64,000 nt of DNA from an uncultured Candidatus Saccharibacteria bacterium (GCA_938043965.1 CALIQQ010000016.1:1-64000), one strand, 5' to 3'; shown: positions 51,403 through 59,789, numbered from the stretch's first letter. Made by a program: numbers and translations. The notes: generated by a model from the letters alone, not told the origin.

Positions 51403-52917
51403 CTAATCTTTTACAAAATGTACTGCCGCGTTATGGTCAAGTAAAATCTCCGTCTCAATTCTCATCTCTTTTGCCCACTCCGGCACTCGATAACCTCTCT
51501 CTTCTCCATTTCGATCAGCGACAAACCACACGCTCGCCTTATCTTTTAAAAATTCTTCGCCCGAACCGACTACATTTACTCGATATTTTCGAATTGGCTC
51601 TAACGAACCATATTTATAATCCACCTCATTCTCAAACAAGTAAATCGGATGCTTTTCGCTCGAATAAAATATCCCATCATAATATGTCCATACCCCATCT
51701 GCAATAATTGGTTCACCCTCCTTTGCCACCGCAAAAGTTTCAGCCATAATTTCCTTAATATGTCCTCTTGGTTTACGATTCTCAACAAACGAAACTCCTA
51801 GACCAGCCACTATTATTATTAAGCTCGCCAAAATAATTTTTAAGCGCTTATTTTTTAGCAGTCCAACTATAATTCCAAGCAATGCCCAAAACAGCACGAT
51901 ACTATATAATATATAGCGATCCACAAACGAACTCGTTAGCGGCGGCAAAGACAGCACCGTCATCACTAAAAACGGTGCCACTATTAACCAAATCACATCC
52001 TTCAGCTTCTGTCGTTCTTCCGCTTTTACTGTTTTAAATGTCTGGTTTAGCCCCACTCCAAAACCAACCAAAAGTAGCAGCCCAAACATCAATCCCCAAC
52101 CAGTTACTTCCTGCGCCTTATTAAAGAATAACAAACTTGCTGTAAAATCACCCATCGTTTCGAATGACACTGGCGGAATCCAAAATCCAGCCTGTACCGT
52201 CTTCACCTGGCTATAAAATGATGGTAGCCATGGCAAGTATAAAATTGCTGCTAACGAATATACCAATAAAATCGTTCTTCGCTTCGCCGTTTCCTTTATA
52301 ATCGTTTTTACCCCACCCATCTTTTTCACAATCAAAACTAATTGCGCAATCCACATAAATGCTGAAAAATAGTGCGTCCACATCCCGATCACCATTAAGA
52401 CAGCATATATCACCCAGTATTTTCGACCAGACCTTTCCGTCCCCTTCTCCAGTGCCAACGTCAAATAGTAAGTTGCCATCACTACAATCAGCAGCACTAA
52501 GGTGTACATTCGCATTTCCTGGCTATATCGCACTAACATTGGTGAAACTGCTGCCGTCAGCGTCGCCACACTAGCTACTTTCACCCCAAACCATTTTTTC
52601 ACCAAGTGGAAAATAAATACAATCGCTATCAGCCCAAAAAAGACCGACATAAATCGCATGGCGACGGCGCTCGTACCAAACATGATTGACCAAATTTTTA
52701 GTAAAAAGTAGAAAAGTGGCGGATGCACATCAACCGCCGTCATTTCCCAAATTTGTTTGAAATCTCCTCGCACTAAATACGCCGAATACGCCTCATCAAA
52801 CCAAATTGAAGAATTAAGGTTCATTATTGCGCATACTAAAAGTATTAACCCTGCAATAATCGGCACTATTATCGAAATTAGTCGTTCACTATTTTTAATT
52901 TTACCTAGTCCACTCAT
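51403..52917 (-). CDS. GT-C membrane glycosyltransferase (GT39/ArnT-like)
   Basis: Integral membrane enzyme that uses polyprenyl-phosphate sugars. About ten or more transmembrane helices precede a short exterior tail. The first outer loop carries the GT-C motif WFDEAYS (about 35-41) and VDVHPPLFY, typical of the PMT/ArnT and DUF2723-like families. The ATG at 52917 is chosen over a GTG 6 nt upstream because of a GGAGG site 5 nt before it. Product 504 aa. It follows the LCP gene by 30 bp, which fits cell-envelope glycan assembly. Acceptor unknown: a glycoprotein or lipid. Confidence 0.87.
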   Translation of the reverse strand: MSGLGKIKNSERLISIIVPIIAGLILLVCAIMNLNSSIWFDEAYSAYLVRGDFKQIWEMTAVDVHPPLFYFLLKIWSIMFGTSAVAMRFMSVFFGLIAIVFIFHLVKKWFGVKVASVATLTAAVSPMLVRYSQEMRMYTLVLLIVVMATYYLTLALEKGTERSGRKYWVIYAVLMVIGMWTHYFSAFMWIAQLVLIVKKMGGVKTIIKETAKRRTILLVYSLAAILYLPWLPSFYSQVKTVQAGFWIPPVSFETMGDFTASLLFFNKAQEVTGWGLMFGLLLLVGFGVGLNQTFKTVKAEERQKLKDVIWLIVAPFLVMTVLSLPPLTSSFVDRYILYSIVLFWALLGIIVGLLKNKRLKIILASLIIIVAGLGVSFVENRKPRGHIKEIMAETFAVAKEGEPIIADGVWTYYDGIFYSSEKHPIYLFENEVDYKYGSLEPIRKYRVNVVGSGEEFLKDKASVWFVADRNGEERGYRVPEWAKEMRIETEILLDHNAAVHFVKD

Positions 52918-52947
52918 TTTCACCTCCTCACTCTCGTCGCACTTATT

Positions 52948-54615
52948 TTAATTAGTCGTTTTTTTGCCACTCTTTTCATTTTTGCCTGAATCATTTTCAG
53001 CCCCAGCCTCAGCCTCCTCAGCTTCCGACCCATTTTTGTCTAACGCTTTCTTTAAATACAAGTGAATCCTATTGTAATTATATAGCGATTGCTCCGACTC
53101 AACTCTTGCTCCACTCGGAATCACCACGCTCTGTGCGCCAACCATACCAGTTCCGTATAGCGACCTCGTATCGATCGACTTTACATCACCTTTCAGACCT
53201 ATCACCACGTCCATCGCAGTCCCCATCTCTGCCCAAGTCAAATTTGTTTTTACATTATTCCCAAATGATTCCAAGATCTCCTTCACCTTATTTGGATTTG
53301 TTAAAATACCCACGTTTAGCGCCTTGTTTTTAATGCCGTTAATAATTCTCTGTTGATTGATTTCACGGTCAAAGTTTGAATTCGCTAAACCATAGCCACC
53401 CTTAGCATTTCGCGCCCTCGCTAAATCCAGCACCATGTCGCCATTCAAATTCTGGTTAAGCCCCTTATTCAACTTAATGTTATGCATGCAGATATCATAA
53501 ATTCCTCTTTCGTCAGTTGCATGTACGTCTACGTCAATTCCCCCTAACACATTCACCACATCCCTTAGAACTCTAAAATCTACCGCCACATAGTATTGCA
53601 ACTGCACATCCGTCACTTCCGTCAATTTCCTTGCAAAATATCTCGCCGCCGCATCTTTGTCACCATCCGACGCTTCTTGCTTGCAATAATAGGTCGCATT
53701 AATTTTACCTTTAAATCCAACTGAGCACATTAGTGCCTTTTCGCCCGCAATTGTATAATTCACCCAAAGATCTCGTGGCACCGAAAAAGTTGAAGCGATC
53801 TTTTTTTCTTGATCAAGTGAGATTACTAAAATTGAGTCAGTTAGCATCGCCCCTCCGTGCCCCTCATCATCCTCTGCTGTACCAAAAATCAAAATGTTCG
53901 TTCGCCCATTTTCATCCTTCGCCAACGGCTTCTTATTAAAGAACGCATCCATCGGGTTTCCATTCAACGCTCCCGACGCTGCTGAATAAATATTCAAAAA
54001 ATAATACACTCCAAACGCAATCGCTACCACAATCAACGTTAAAAATGTTATCAAAATTTTTACCCAAATCGGCAAACGACGACGCACCCTTCGCGCCTCC
54101 GCTCTACGCATCCGCTCAACTTGCTGGCTTGTCGCCTTGACTCTTTCGTTCGCACGATTTCCTGCCCCAATTCGTTCACCCCTACGATTCCTCCGTGCAG
54201 CTTCCGTCTCCAATTCTTCTTCCGTCAAATCAAAGTCATCAGCACTATTCATTCTGCGATTACTGCGACTACCATAATTTCTACGATCAGCATGATTATT
54301 AAGATTGCTACGATTACTACGATCATTGCGGTCGTTATATGCCCCCAACACTTCGTCCGCTTCCCCCATAATTAGCGCCCCATTTTCATCATATAAATCA
54401 TCGAGATTATAAGCAGCTTCTTCGCTCAAAAAGTCATCATCTGTTATTGCTCGGCGATCATACCTAGTTACGCTTCGTCCGCCACTCGCCCCACCTCTCA
54501 CTGGCGCCACCATCATCGGATCAATCACACCACCTTCCGGCACCATTCGCCTTCTTGTAGCCCCCACTGATTTTCTTGCAAAATTACGCGCATCATCAGT
54601 TTGTTTTTTGATCAT
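52948..54615 (-). CDS. LytR-CpsA-Psr (LCP) family protein with long charged N-terminus
   Basis: LCP enzymes attach polyprenyl-linked glycans to peptidoglycan or other surface acceptors. The LCP domain (about 235-450) has TNILIFGTAEDDEGHGG, TDSILVIS, FSVPRDLWV, VLGGIDVDV and DLARARNAKGGYG..NFDREINQQRII. One transmembrane helix (about 186-210) precedes it. The cytoplasmic N-terminus of about 185 residues is unusually long and Arg/Asn/Asp-rich, with NDRNDRSNRSN-type repeats, and may be disordered. A Glu/Lys/Asn-rich tail ends the 555-aa protein. Confidence 0.93.
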   Translation of the reverse strand: MIKKQTDDARNFARKSVGATRRRMVPEGGVIDPMMVAPVRGGASGGRSVTRYDRRAITDDDFLSEEAAYNLDDLYDENGALIMGEADEVLGAYNDRNDRSNRSNLNNHADRRNYGSRSNRRMNSADDFDLTEEELETEAARRNRRGERIGAGNRANERVKATSQQVERMRRAEARRVRRRLPIWVKILITFLTLIVVAIAFGVYYFLNIYSAASGALNGNPMDAFFNKKPLAKDENGRTNILIFGTAEDDEGHGGAMLTDSILVISLDQEKKIASTFSVPRDLWVNYTIAGEKALMCSVGFKGKINATYYCKQEASDGDKDAAARYFARKLTEVTDVQLQYYVAVDFRVLRDVVNVLGGIDVDVHATDERGIYDICMHNIKLNKGLNQNLNGDMVLDLARARNAKGGYGLANSNFDREINQQRIINGIKNKALNVGILTNPNKVKEILESFGNNVKTNLTWAEMGTAMDVVIGLKGDVKSIDTRSLYGTGMVGAQSVVIPSGARVESEQSLYNYNRIHLYLKKALDKNGSEAEEAEAGAENDSGKNEKSGKKTTN

Positions 54616-54639
54616 TTAATCGAGCTCCAACATAAATTA

Positions 54640-54645
54640 ATTATA
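54640..54645 (-). promoter_or_regulatory. -10 box of the LCP gene
   Basis: TATAAT on the minus strand about 24 nt before the ATG at 54615, with GGAG between them. Confidence 0.55.
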
Positions 54646-54704
54646 ACCATAATAACACAGAAAAAACCCTAGTTCAAATCTTGCTTTTTCCAGTTTTACT
54701 ACTA

Positions 54705-54710
54705 TATAAT
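54705..54710 (+). promoter_or_regulatory. -10 box of the MacB-type operon, leaderless
   Basis: TATAAT, 8 nt before the ATG at 54719. No TG extension. Confidence 0.6.
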
Positions 54711-54718
54711 ATATCTTA

Positions 54719-55864
54719 ATGAGAGGCGAGGAAAAAAACGGTTCAGATTTTGAACTCATTGAATTGGTTGACGTTTGTCGCAGTTACGGTTATGGCGACG
54801 CTGAATCTTTCGCTCTCAAAAATTTCTCCCTCACCGTCAAACGCGGCGAATTTATTATGATTATGGGACCATCCGGTTGTGGTAAAACTACTCTACTCAA
54901 TGTACTTGGCCTGCTTGATAAACCTACTACCGGCACTTATTATTTGAATGGTAAAAAAGTCAGTCGTTTTAGCGGCCGCGGCAAAGCTCGCCTCCGCGCT
55001 AAAAGCATTGGTTTTATTTTTCAAGATTTTTGTCTCATTCCTAATTTAACCGTCATCGAAAACGTTGCACTACCACTCGTTTATGCTGGTGCTTCTAAAA
55101 CTCATCGCCTCATTCAAGCTTCCGATACTCTTTCTCGTTTCCACTTAAAGGAGCGTGAATACTTTTTACCCCATCAACTTTCTGGCGGCCAAAAACAGCG
55201 CGTCGCCATTGCCCGCTCACTCGTTTCCAAGCCTGAAATTATTTTAGCTGATGAGCCGACTGGCAATCTCGATTCACGCTCCTCTCATATCGTCATGGAA
55301 GAGCTCCGCCGTATCCACAGTGAAGGCAATACTATTATTATGGTTACCCATAATCCAAATCTCACCACTTACGCCACTCGCGTCATTCATATGCTTGACG
55401 GTGGCATCGACGAAGACATTAAAACCGTTTCGGACGAAGAACTTCCTGTTTCGATCCACGATCGCACTGAACTCGGCGTTATTTTAGACGAAGATATTCA
55501 TCCTAAGCATAAATCTAGCGCAAAAACTACTAAAATTCCGAAAAAATCTGAAAAAAATTCATCTGGTGATATAAAAACTTCTGAAATTATTTATTCATCC
55601 CATGATATAATTTCCTCATCAAACACTCCAGCCCCAAAAGTTTCAACAACTACTCCAGATTCAAACACTCCGGCCCCGAAGACTCCAACAACTGTTCCAG
55701 ATTCAAAAACCCCAGCCTCGAAGACCTCAACCTCGAAAATCCCAGCCTCGAAAACCCCAGCCACTAAAACCGTTCGCACTGGACTTTATGCTTCTGGCGA
55801 TCCAGGCTTCCGTATTAAAGAGCGCCCTTCAATTGAAGACTTAGTTTCAAAGGAGAAAAAATAA
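54719..55864 (+). CDS. MacB-type ABC ATPase with repetitive C-terminal tail
   Basis: ATPase of a MacB/FtsX-type system. Walker [11 protein letters not shown]-loop FIFQDFCL, signature LSGGQKQR and Walker [10 protein letters not shown] are within the first 235 residues. The remaining about 145 residues are an unusual tail: a Lys/Ser-rich stretch, about three 14-residue repeats of the pattern S/D-x-TPAPK-x-x-T-x-x-PD, shorter SK-x-PAS units, and a conserved-looking end ([15 protein letters not shown]). The ATPase is cytoplasmic, so this Pro/Thr-rich region is a cytoplasmic linker. The stop overlaps the permease start as TAATG. Confidence 0.9.
   Translation: MRGEEKNGSDFELIELVDVCRSYGYGDAESFALKNFSLTVKRGEFIMIMGPSGCGKTTLLNVLGLLDKPTTGTYYLNGKKVSRFSGRGKARLRAKSIGFIFQDFCLIPNLTVIENVALPLVYAGASKTHRLIQASDTLSRFHLKEREYFLPHQLSGGQKQRVAIARSLVSKPEIILADEPTGNLDSRSSHIVMEELRRIHSEGNTIIMVTHNPNLTTYATRVIHMLDGGIDEDIKTVSDEELPVSIHDRTELGVILDEDIHPKHKSSAKTTKIPKKSEKNSSGDIKTSEIIYSSHDIISSSNTPAPKVSTTTPDSNTPAPKTPTTVPDSKTPASKTSTSKIPASKTPATKTVRTGLYASGDPGFRIKERPSIEDLVSKEKK
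55619..55744. repeat. 42-bp coding tandem repeats, about three copies
   Basis: Copies begin at 55619, 55661 and 55703, each starting TCAAAMACYCCRGCC. The first two differ by a few bases and the third is more diverged. They encode the TPAPK-type repeats of the MacB-like ATPase tail. Confidence 0.85.
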
Positions 55865-57111
55865 TGTCGCTACTTCTAAAAACTCATTTTGACCTCGCAA
55901 AAACCTCCCTCAAAGAACGTCGTGGCCGCACTTTTTTAACCTGTCTTGGTATCGCCATCGGTGTAGCCAGCATCATCTTAATTCTCAGTCTCATGGGCAG
56001 CATCAACCACCTTATTAAAACTCAGGTCAATGCCATCGGTGGCAATCTTATTATTATTCGCCCAAGTGACAAAAAAGATCGCATCAACAACATTCTGACC
56101 GAGCTCACCTCAACTAACCATTTCAATAAATCCAACCTCACAATTACTGATGCCCAAAAAATTCAAACTCTTAACCCCACTCAATCTACCACCGCTGACT
56201 TCCCAGTCATCTCCGTCGCCCCTCTAGCTACCAGTATCAACACTCTCATCGGTGATCGCACCGTCGAATCCGCCAGTGTACTTGGCACCACAAAGGAGCT
56301 TCAGTCGCTTATCGACCTAAAACTCCGCACTGGCACTTTCTTAAGTGACCAGGCTCTAAAAACTGCCGTCGTCGGCAAAAATCTTAGCCTTAAACTTTTC
56401 GGCACCATGGAGCCAGTCGGCAAAACCTTTACCTTACTTGGCGAAAAATTCATCATCGCCGGCATTCTTTCTGAGTCCAAAGATCCCATCAATTTTAATA
56501 ACGTTGATTTCGATGACACCATGATTGTAAATATCAATCACCTAAAAACTCTTGAGCAAAATCTTCAAATCCAACAAATCAATGTTAAAGTCGCCAGTGA
56601 GTCTAAAACTCCAGCTACTGCCGCTAAAATCGACAGCCTCCTCCGCGACTTAAAGCACGGCGAAAAAAATTACACGGTAGCCTATGGCGACCAAATTTCA
56701 CATCCAGCCGGCTCCCTTTTCGATATCATCTCCGGTATGCTCGCACTCGTCTCTGGCATTTCACTCATCGTCGGCGGTATCGGGGTTATGAACATCATGC
56801 TCGTTTCCATCGCCGAACGCACCCATGAAATCGGCATCCGAAAAGCCATTGGCGCTTCAAACCTTAACATTTTCTTGCAATTTCTGTTTGAAAGCCTCAT
56901 TCTCTGTCTTCTTGGCGGCTGCTTTGGCCTCATTCTCGGCTATATTTTTGCCTTTCTTATCAGCACTATTACTCCATTTAGCCCCTACCTCGATTTTCGC
57001 ATCTGTCTTATCTCGCTCGTCATTTCCATTACCGTTGGTACCATTTTCGGTCTCTACCCAGCCATCAAAGCTGCCCGCCGCAACCCAATTGACTCTCTAA
57101 AATCTAACTAA
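55864..57111 (+). CDS. MacB-type ABC permease
   Basis: FtsX-family permease of 415 aa with four transmembrane helices: one N-terminal (about 24-46) and three C-terminal (about 285-310, 335-365, 380-402). The MacB periplasmic-core-type ectodomain (about 50-280) lies between them. The hallmark IGVMNIMLVSIAERTHEIGIRKAIGA follows TM2, and the protein ends GLYPAIKAARRNPIDSLK. It partners the preceding ATPase. No membrane fusion protein or TolC-like gene is adjacent, as expected for a single-membrane cell. Confidence 0.93.
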   Translation: MSLLLKTHFDLAKTSLKERRGRTFLTCLGIAIGVASIILILSLMGSINHLIKTQVNAIGGNLIIIRPSDKKDRINNILTELTSTNHFNKSNLTITDAQKIQTLNPTQSTTADFPVISVAPLATSINTLIGDRTVESASVLGTTKELQSLIDLKLRTGTFLSDQALKTAVVGKNLSLKLFGTMEPVGKTFTLLGEKFIIAGILSESKDPINFNNVDFDDTMIVNINHLKTLEQNLQIQQINVKVASESKTPATAAKIDSLLRDLKHGEKNYTVAYGDQISHPAGSLFDIISGMLALVSGISLIVGGIGVMNIMLVSIAERTHEIGIRKAIGASNLNIFLQFLFESLILCLLGGCFGLILGYIFAFLISTITPFSPYLDFRICLISLVISITVGTIFGLYPAIKAARRNPIDSLKSN

Positions 57112-57209
57112 GTCATACTAGCCCCACCTCGCATAACATATGCATAACATCCTATTCATAGCCATAGCCATAGCTATTCCAACGTCGACCTGAACCGCTC
57201 AGATTATGT

Positions 57210-57215
57210 TATAAT
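57210..57215 (+). promoter_or_regulatory. Extended -10, leaderless promoter of tsaD
   Basis: TGT-TATAAT with 6 nt before the ATG at 57222. Confidence 0.7.
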
Positions 57216-57221
57216 ATCTCT

Positions 57222-58280
57222 ATGTTAATCTTGGGAATTGAAACTTCGTGTGACGAAACCGCTGCTGCTGTCGTCGAAAATGGCAGTCATATTTTGAGCA
57301 ACGTCGTTGTCTCCCAAATCGATATTTTTGCCGAATACGGCGGCGTGATTCCTGAGGTCGCCGCTCGCAATCATCTTGAAGTTATAATGCCAGTCATCAA
57401 AAAAGCCCTCACCGATGCCAACAAAACCTGGTCTGACATTGACGCTATTGCTGTCACTCATACGCCAGGACTACTTGGCTCACTTCTCATCGGCACCTTA
57501 ACTGCTCGCACTCTCGCCATTCTACATCAAAAACCACTTTACGCCGTTCATCACCTAAAATCCCACATCTACGCTAACTGGCTCGACTCTAATTCATCCA
57601 CCTCACAGCCCAGGTCAAGCCTACCGACTTTCCCTCTTCTCTCTCTCGTCATTTCCGGTGGCCATACTCAAATTCTTAAAATGGACGCGCATAATCATTT
57701 TGAAATCATTGGCACCACAAGAGACGACGCCGTTGGTGAATGCTTTGATAAAGTCGCCAAGATTCTCGGTCTCCCTTATCCAGGTGGACCAGCTATCGCC
57801 CATGCCGCCCTCACCGGCGATCGCACTAAATACCGCTTTCCCCGTCCTAAAGTCGATGGTCTAGATTTTAGCTTTTCTGGCCTTAAAACTGCCGTTCTAA
57901 GAACCGTCCAATCTGAGCTTGATCTCCCCATCAGTCACCCTAGTTATGATTTAAAAAATCACCTCACCCCAGCTCAAATTGCCGATTTTGCTGCCAGTTT
58001 TGAACAAACCGCCGTCGATTATCTATTAGATAAACTTCAAGCCGCCCAAAAACTCCATCCCGACACCAAATCCTTCGTCATTGCTGGTGGCGTTTCCGCC
58101 AATTCCCTCCTCCGCGAAGCCGCTACTGCTCGCTTTAGCTCAATTTATTTCCCTGCCCCAAAATTCTCCGGCGACAACGGCGCCATGGTTGCCGCTGCTG
58201 CCTTTTTTGAAATCCAATCTGGTGTCGCCCCTACTGACCCCTACAAACTCAACATCCTTCCCCGCTCTGCCATCAACTAA
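57222..58280 (+). CDS. tsaD: tRNA N6-adenosine threonylcarbamoyltransferase TsaD
   Basis: Transfers threonylcarbamoyl from TC-AMP to A37 of ANN-reading tRNAs, working with TsaB and TsaE (29623-30356). ASKHA motifs: GIETSCDETAAAVV at the N-terminus, the metal-binding HHLKSH (about 110-115), SGGHT, and FVIAGGVSANS near the C-terminus with GDNGAMVA. The length of 352 aa is normal. It has its own leaderless promoter, apart from tsaEB. Confidence 0.96.
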   Translation: MLILGIETSCDETAAAVVENGSHILSNVVVSQIDIFAEYGGVIPEVAARNHLEVIMPVIKKALTDANKTWSDIDAIAVTHTPGLLGSLLIGTLTARTLAILHQKPLYAVHHLKSHIYANWLDSNSSTSQPRSSLPTFPLLSLVISGGHTQILKMDAHNHFEIIGTTRDDAVGECFDKVAKILGLPYPGGPAIAHAALTGDRTKYRFPRPKVDGLDFSFSGLKTAVLRTVQSELDLPISHPSYDLKNHLTPAQIADFAASFEQTAVDYLLDKLQAAQKLHPDTKSFVIAGGVSANSLLREAATARFSSIYFPAPKFSGDNGAMVAAAAFFEIQSGVAPTDPYKLNILPRSAIN

Positions 58281-58307
58281 CATCTCTCCCCGTTTCATCA
58301 TTTATGC

Positions 58308-58313
58308 TATAAT
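58308..58313 (+). promoter_or_regulatory. Extended -10, leaderless promoter of the FemX-like gene
   Basis: TGC-TATAAT with 7 nt before the ATG at 58321, which settles the start within a longer open frame. Confidence 0.7.
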
Positions 58314-58320
58314 AATCCTC

Positions 58321-59259
58321 ATGAGTATTCCTCTTCAGCAAACGAGAGAATGGGAGCAACTCCAGAATCAACTCGGTGAAACTACTTTTTTTCAACAAAC
58401 CGCCGACTTTACTTTTCTTGCCATTCTTAAAAAAACTCGTTTCTTAAATTACCTCTACTTGCCATATGGCCCAGTTTTAAACACTAAAACTGCCGCTAAA
58501 ACCGCTTACAAGGCTCTTCTAGCCCTCGCCAAGGAAAATAACGTAAGCTTTATCAGGATTGAGCCGCAAGACCTTAAAAACGCCTCTTATTTGCTTAAAC
58601 TACCCAATTTGCGTAAATCTACCGACCTAAACCCGGCTCACACCTGGCTACTTGACCTCGAGAAGCCAAAGGAGCAGATCATCTCTGACTTCGCACAAGG
58701 CACTCGCACTCGCTATAATCAGAGTGAAAAAAAAGGTATTACCATCACCGTCTCCGACAATCCCGATGATATTCACCCTCTCGTCCAGCTACAACACAAG
58801 CTAGCCCGCGAAAAAGGCATCAATACCTTCTCTGAAGATTATCTTCGCACCGAGCTCGCACAACCTTTTGCCTCTCTCTATCTCGCGCACTATCAAGTCG
58901 AAGGTACCGATAAAATTATCGCTGCTTCCTTGTTTTTTGACTACGATGGCGTCCGTTATTATATGCAGTCCGCCTCCGATTACGATTATCGTAAGCTTCC
59001 CAGTGCCGTCGCTATTTTGGTTTCCGCCATTTTTGACGCTAAGGAAAAGGGCCTTAAAGCTTTTGACTTCTGGGGCATCGCACCTGATGACGCACCAAAA
59101 GACCACCCTTGGGCTGGTTTCACCGCCTTTAAAAAGTCTTTCGGTGGCTTTGCTCGCACCTATGCTGGCACCTATGACCTCATCTTAAATTATCCAAAAT
59201 ACCATCTCTATAATTTCGCCCGTCGCCTCAATCGTTTTATCCGTAAGCTAAAAGCCTAG
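58321..59259 (+). CDS. FemABX-like peptidoglycan bridge aminoacyltransferase
   Basis: Two GNAT-like domains make a FemX/FemAB-type enzyme, which adds amino acids from aminoacyl-tRNA to lipid-linked peptidoglycan precursors. Visible features are WEQLQNQLGETTFFQQ near the start, FIRIEPQD, the TWLLDLEKPKEQIISDFAQG segment with RYNQSEKKGI, and the C-terminal KAFDFWGIAPDDAPKDHPWAGFTAFKKSFGG that closes the active site. The length of 312 aa is close to single FemX. The start at 58321 is fixed by the -10 box 7 nt upstream; a longer in-frame extension overlaps tsaD and is rejected. Confidence 0.9.
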   Translation: MSIPLQQTREWEQLQNQLGETTFFQQTADFTFLAILKKTRFLNYLYLPYGPVLNTKTAAKTAYKALLALAKENNVSFIRIEPQDLKNASYLLKLPNLRKSTDLNPAHTWLLDLEKPKEQIISDFAQGTRTRYNQSEKKGITITVSDNPDDIHPLVQLQHKLAREKGINTFSEDYLRTELAQPFASLYLAHYQVEGTDKIIAASLFFDYDGVRYYMQSASDYDYRKLPSAVAILVSAIFDAKEKGLKAFDFWGIAPDDAPKDHPWAGFTAFKKSFGGFARTYAGTYDLILNYPKYHLYNFARRLNRFIRKLKA

Positions 59260-59270
59260 TCACCTCAATC

Positions 59271-59305
59271 GCTAAAATGTATTAGTTTTAATCCAACGTT
59301 TTAGC
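59271..59305. terminator. Hairpin between convergent genes
   Basis: Arms GCTAAAATGT and ACGTTTTAGC pair over 10 bp with one T-G pair and a 15-nt loop, covering the stop codon of the minus-strand gene. No long T run follows, so terminator function is uncertain. Confidence 0.4.
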
Positions 59306-59504
59306 CATTAAACTTATCTAAATTAAACATTGGCGTTTTCTCCTCATCAATAATCGCCTGCGCCTTTTTCAAAAGTTTCGTAATTCCCTTCTCTGTTTTT
59401 GCCGACCCCACATGCACCGTTTTCACCACCTTGCCCCGCTCTTTATAACACACTTGCACCCCAGTTGCATCCGATCCAGTCTTGAATTTACGAATATATG
59501 CCAT
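59301..59504 (-). CDS. Small protein resembling the N-terminus of IS1634-type transposases
   Basis: 67-aa protein. The sequence AYIRKFKTGSDATGVQV, VKTVHVGSAKTEKGITKLLKKA matches the N-terminal segment of IS1634/IS4-related transposases (pattern Y-x-R-x2-KT-x-SGA-x-AVQ...HIGSAH). The catalytic DDE domain is absent, and no terminal inverted repeats are visible nearby. The ATG at 59504 follows an intact extended -10 by 6 nt, so the fragment looks expressed: either a fresh remnant or a domesticated small protein. The gene lies at the edge of the 0.75-kb repeat-rich intergenic region. Confidence 0.55.
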   Translation of the reverse strand: MAYIRKFKTGSDATGVQVCYKERGKVVKTVHVGSAKTEKGITKLLKKAQAIIDEEKTPMFNLDKFNG

Positions 59505-59510
59505 ATCAAA

Positions 59511-59516
59511 ATTATA
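59511..59516 (-). promoter_or_regulatory. Extended -10, leaderless promoter of the IS-like small gene
   Basis: TGT-TATAAT on the minus strand, 6 nt before the ATG at 59504. Confidence 0.6.
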
Positions 59517-59537
59517 ACACATTCCACGCTATCACCT

Positions 59538-59647
59538 TTTTAGCTTTAATGTGCCCCTGGGCGCCGCAGGCGCCCAGGGGGTAAAATCCCTATTTTAGCT
59601 TCGGTTCTCATTTGGGCGCCGCAGGCGCCCAAGGGGTAAAATACCTA
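59538..59647. repeat. Two 55-bp direct repeats, each with a GC-rich palindrome
   Basis: Each unit has TTTTAGCTT, then GGGCGCC-GCA-GGCGCCC, then GGGGTAAAAT-x-CCTATTTT. In the first unit the palindrome extends to 12-bp arms (59554-59565 and 59569-59580); in the second to 9 bp (59612-59620 and 59624-59632). The segment after the palindrome differs at two positions. No T run follows either hairpin, so they are not ordinary terminators. Confidence 0.85.
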
Positions 59648-59758
59648 TTTTTACCTCTAAAAATCCTTATTTTCTACCCAAATTCGAAAAACCACAAGCA
59701 TTATCCACAAATTCACAGCCTTTTCCCTGCCCTTCTTCCCTATCATGTTAGCAAGCAC

Positions 59759-59785
59759 TTGACTTAGCAACCCGCTTTGCTATAC
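59759..59785 (+). promoter_or_regulatory. Promoter with -35 and extended -10
   Basis: TTGACT (59759-59764), a 16-bp spacer and TGC-TATACA. It is the only clear -35/-10 pair I noticed in the window and points into the candidate small RNA. Confidence 0.55.
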
Positions 59786-59789
59786 AATA

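Noticed and set aside
54260..54375. DNA repeat array in the LCP gene
   Set aside because: The Asn/Arg/Asp-rich stretch is a low-complexity protein segment, and the DNA units are not regular enough to call a repeat.
58081..58320. N-terminal extension of the FemX-like protein by 80 codons
   Set aside because: It overlaps the conserved end of tsaD out of frame, and a leaderless promoter sits 7 nt before the ATG at 58321.
59554..59580. GC-rich hairpin as a rho-independent terminator
   Set aside because: Neither strand has a T run after the stem, and the hairpin is repeated 55 bp later.
59701..59709. Replication origin at the DnaA-box-like sequence
   Set aside because: Only one perfect box, no dnaA, dnaN, gidA or rpmH genes, and the base-composition bias does not change sign around it.
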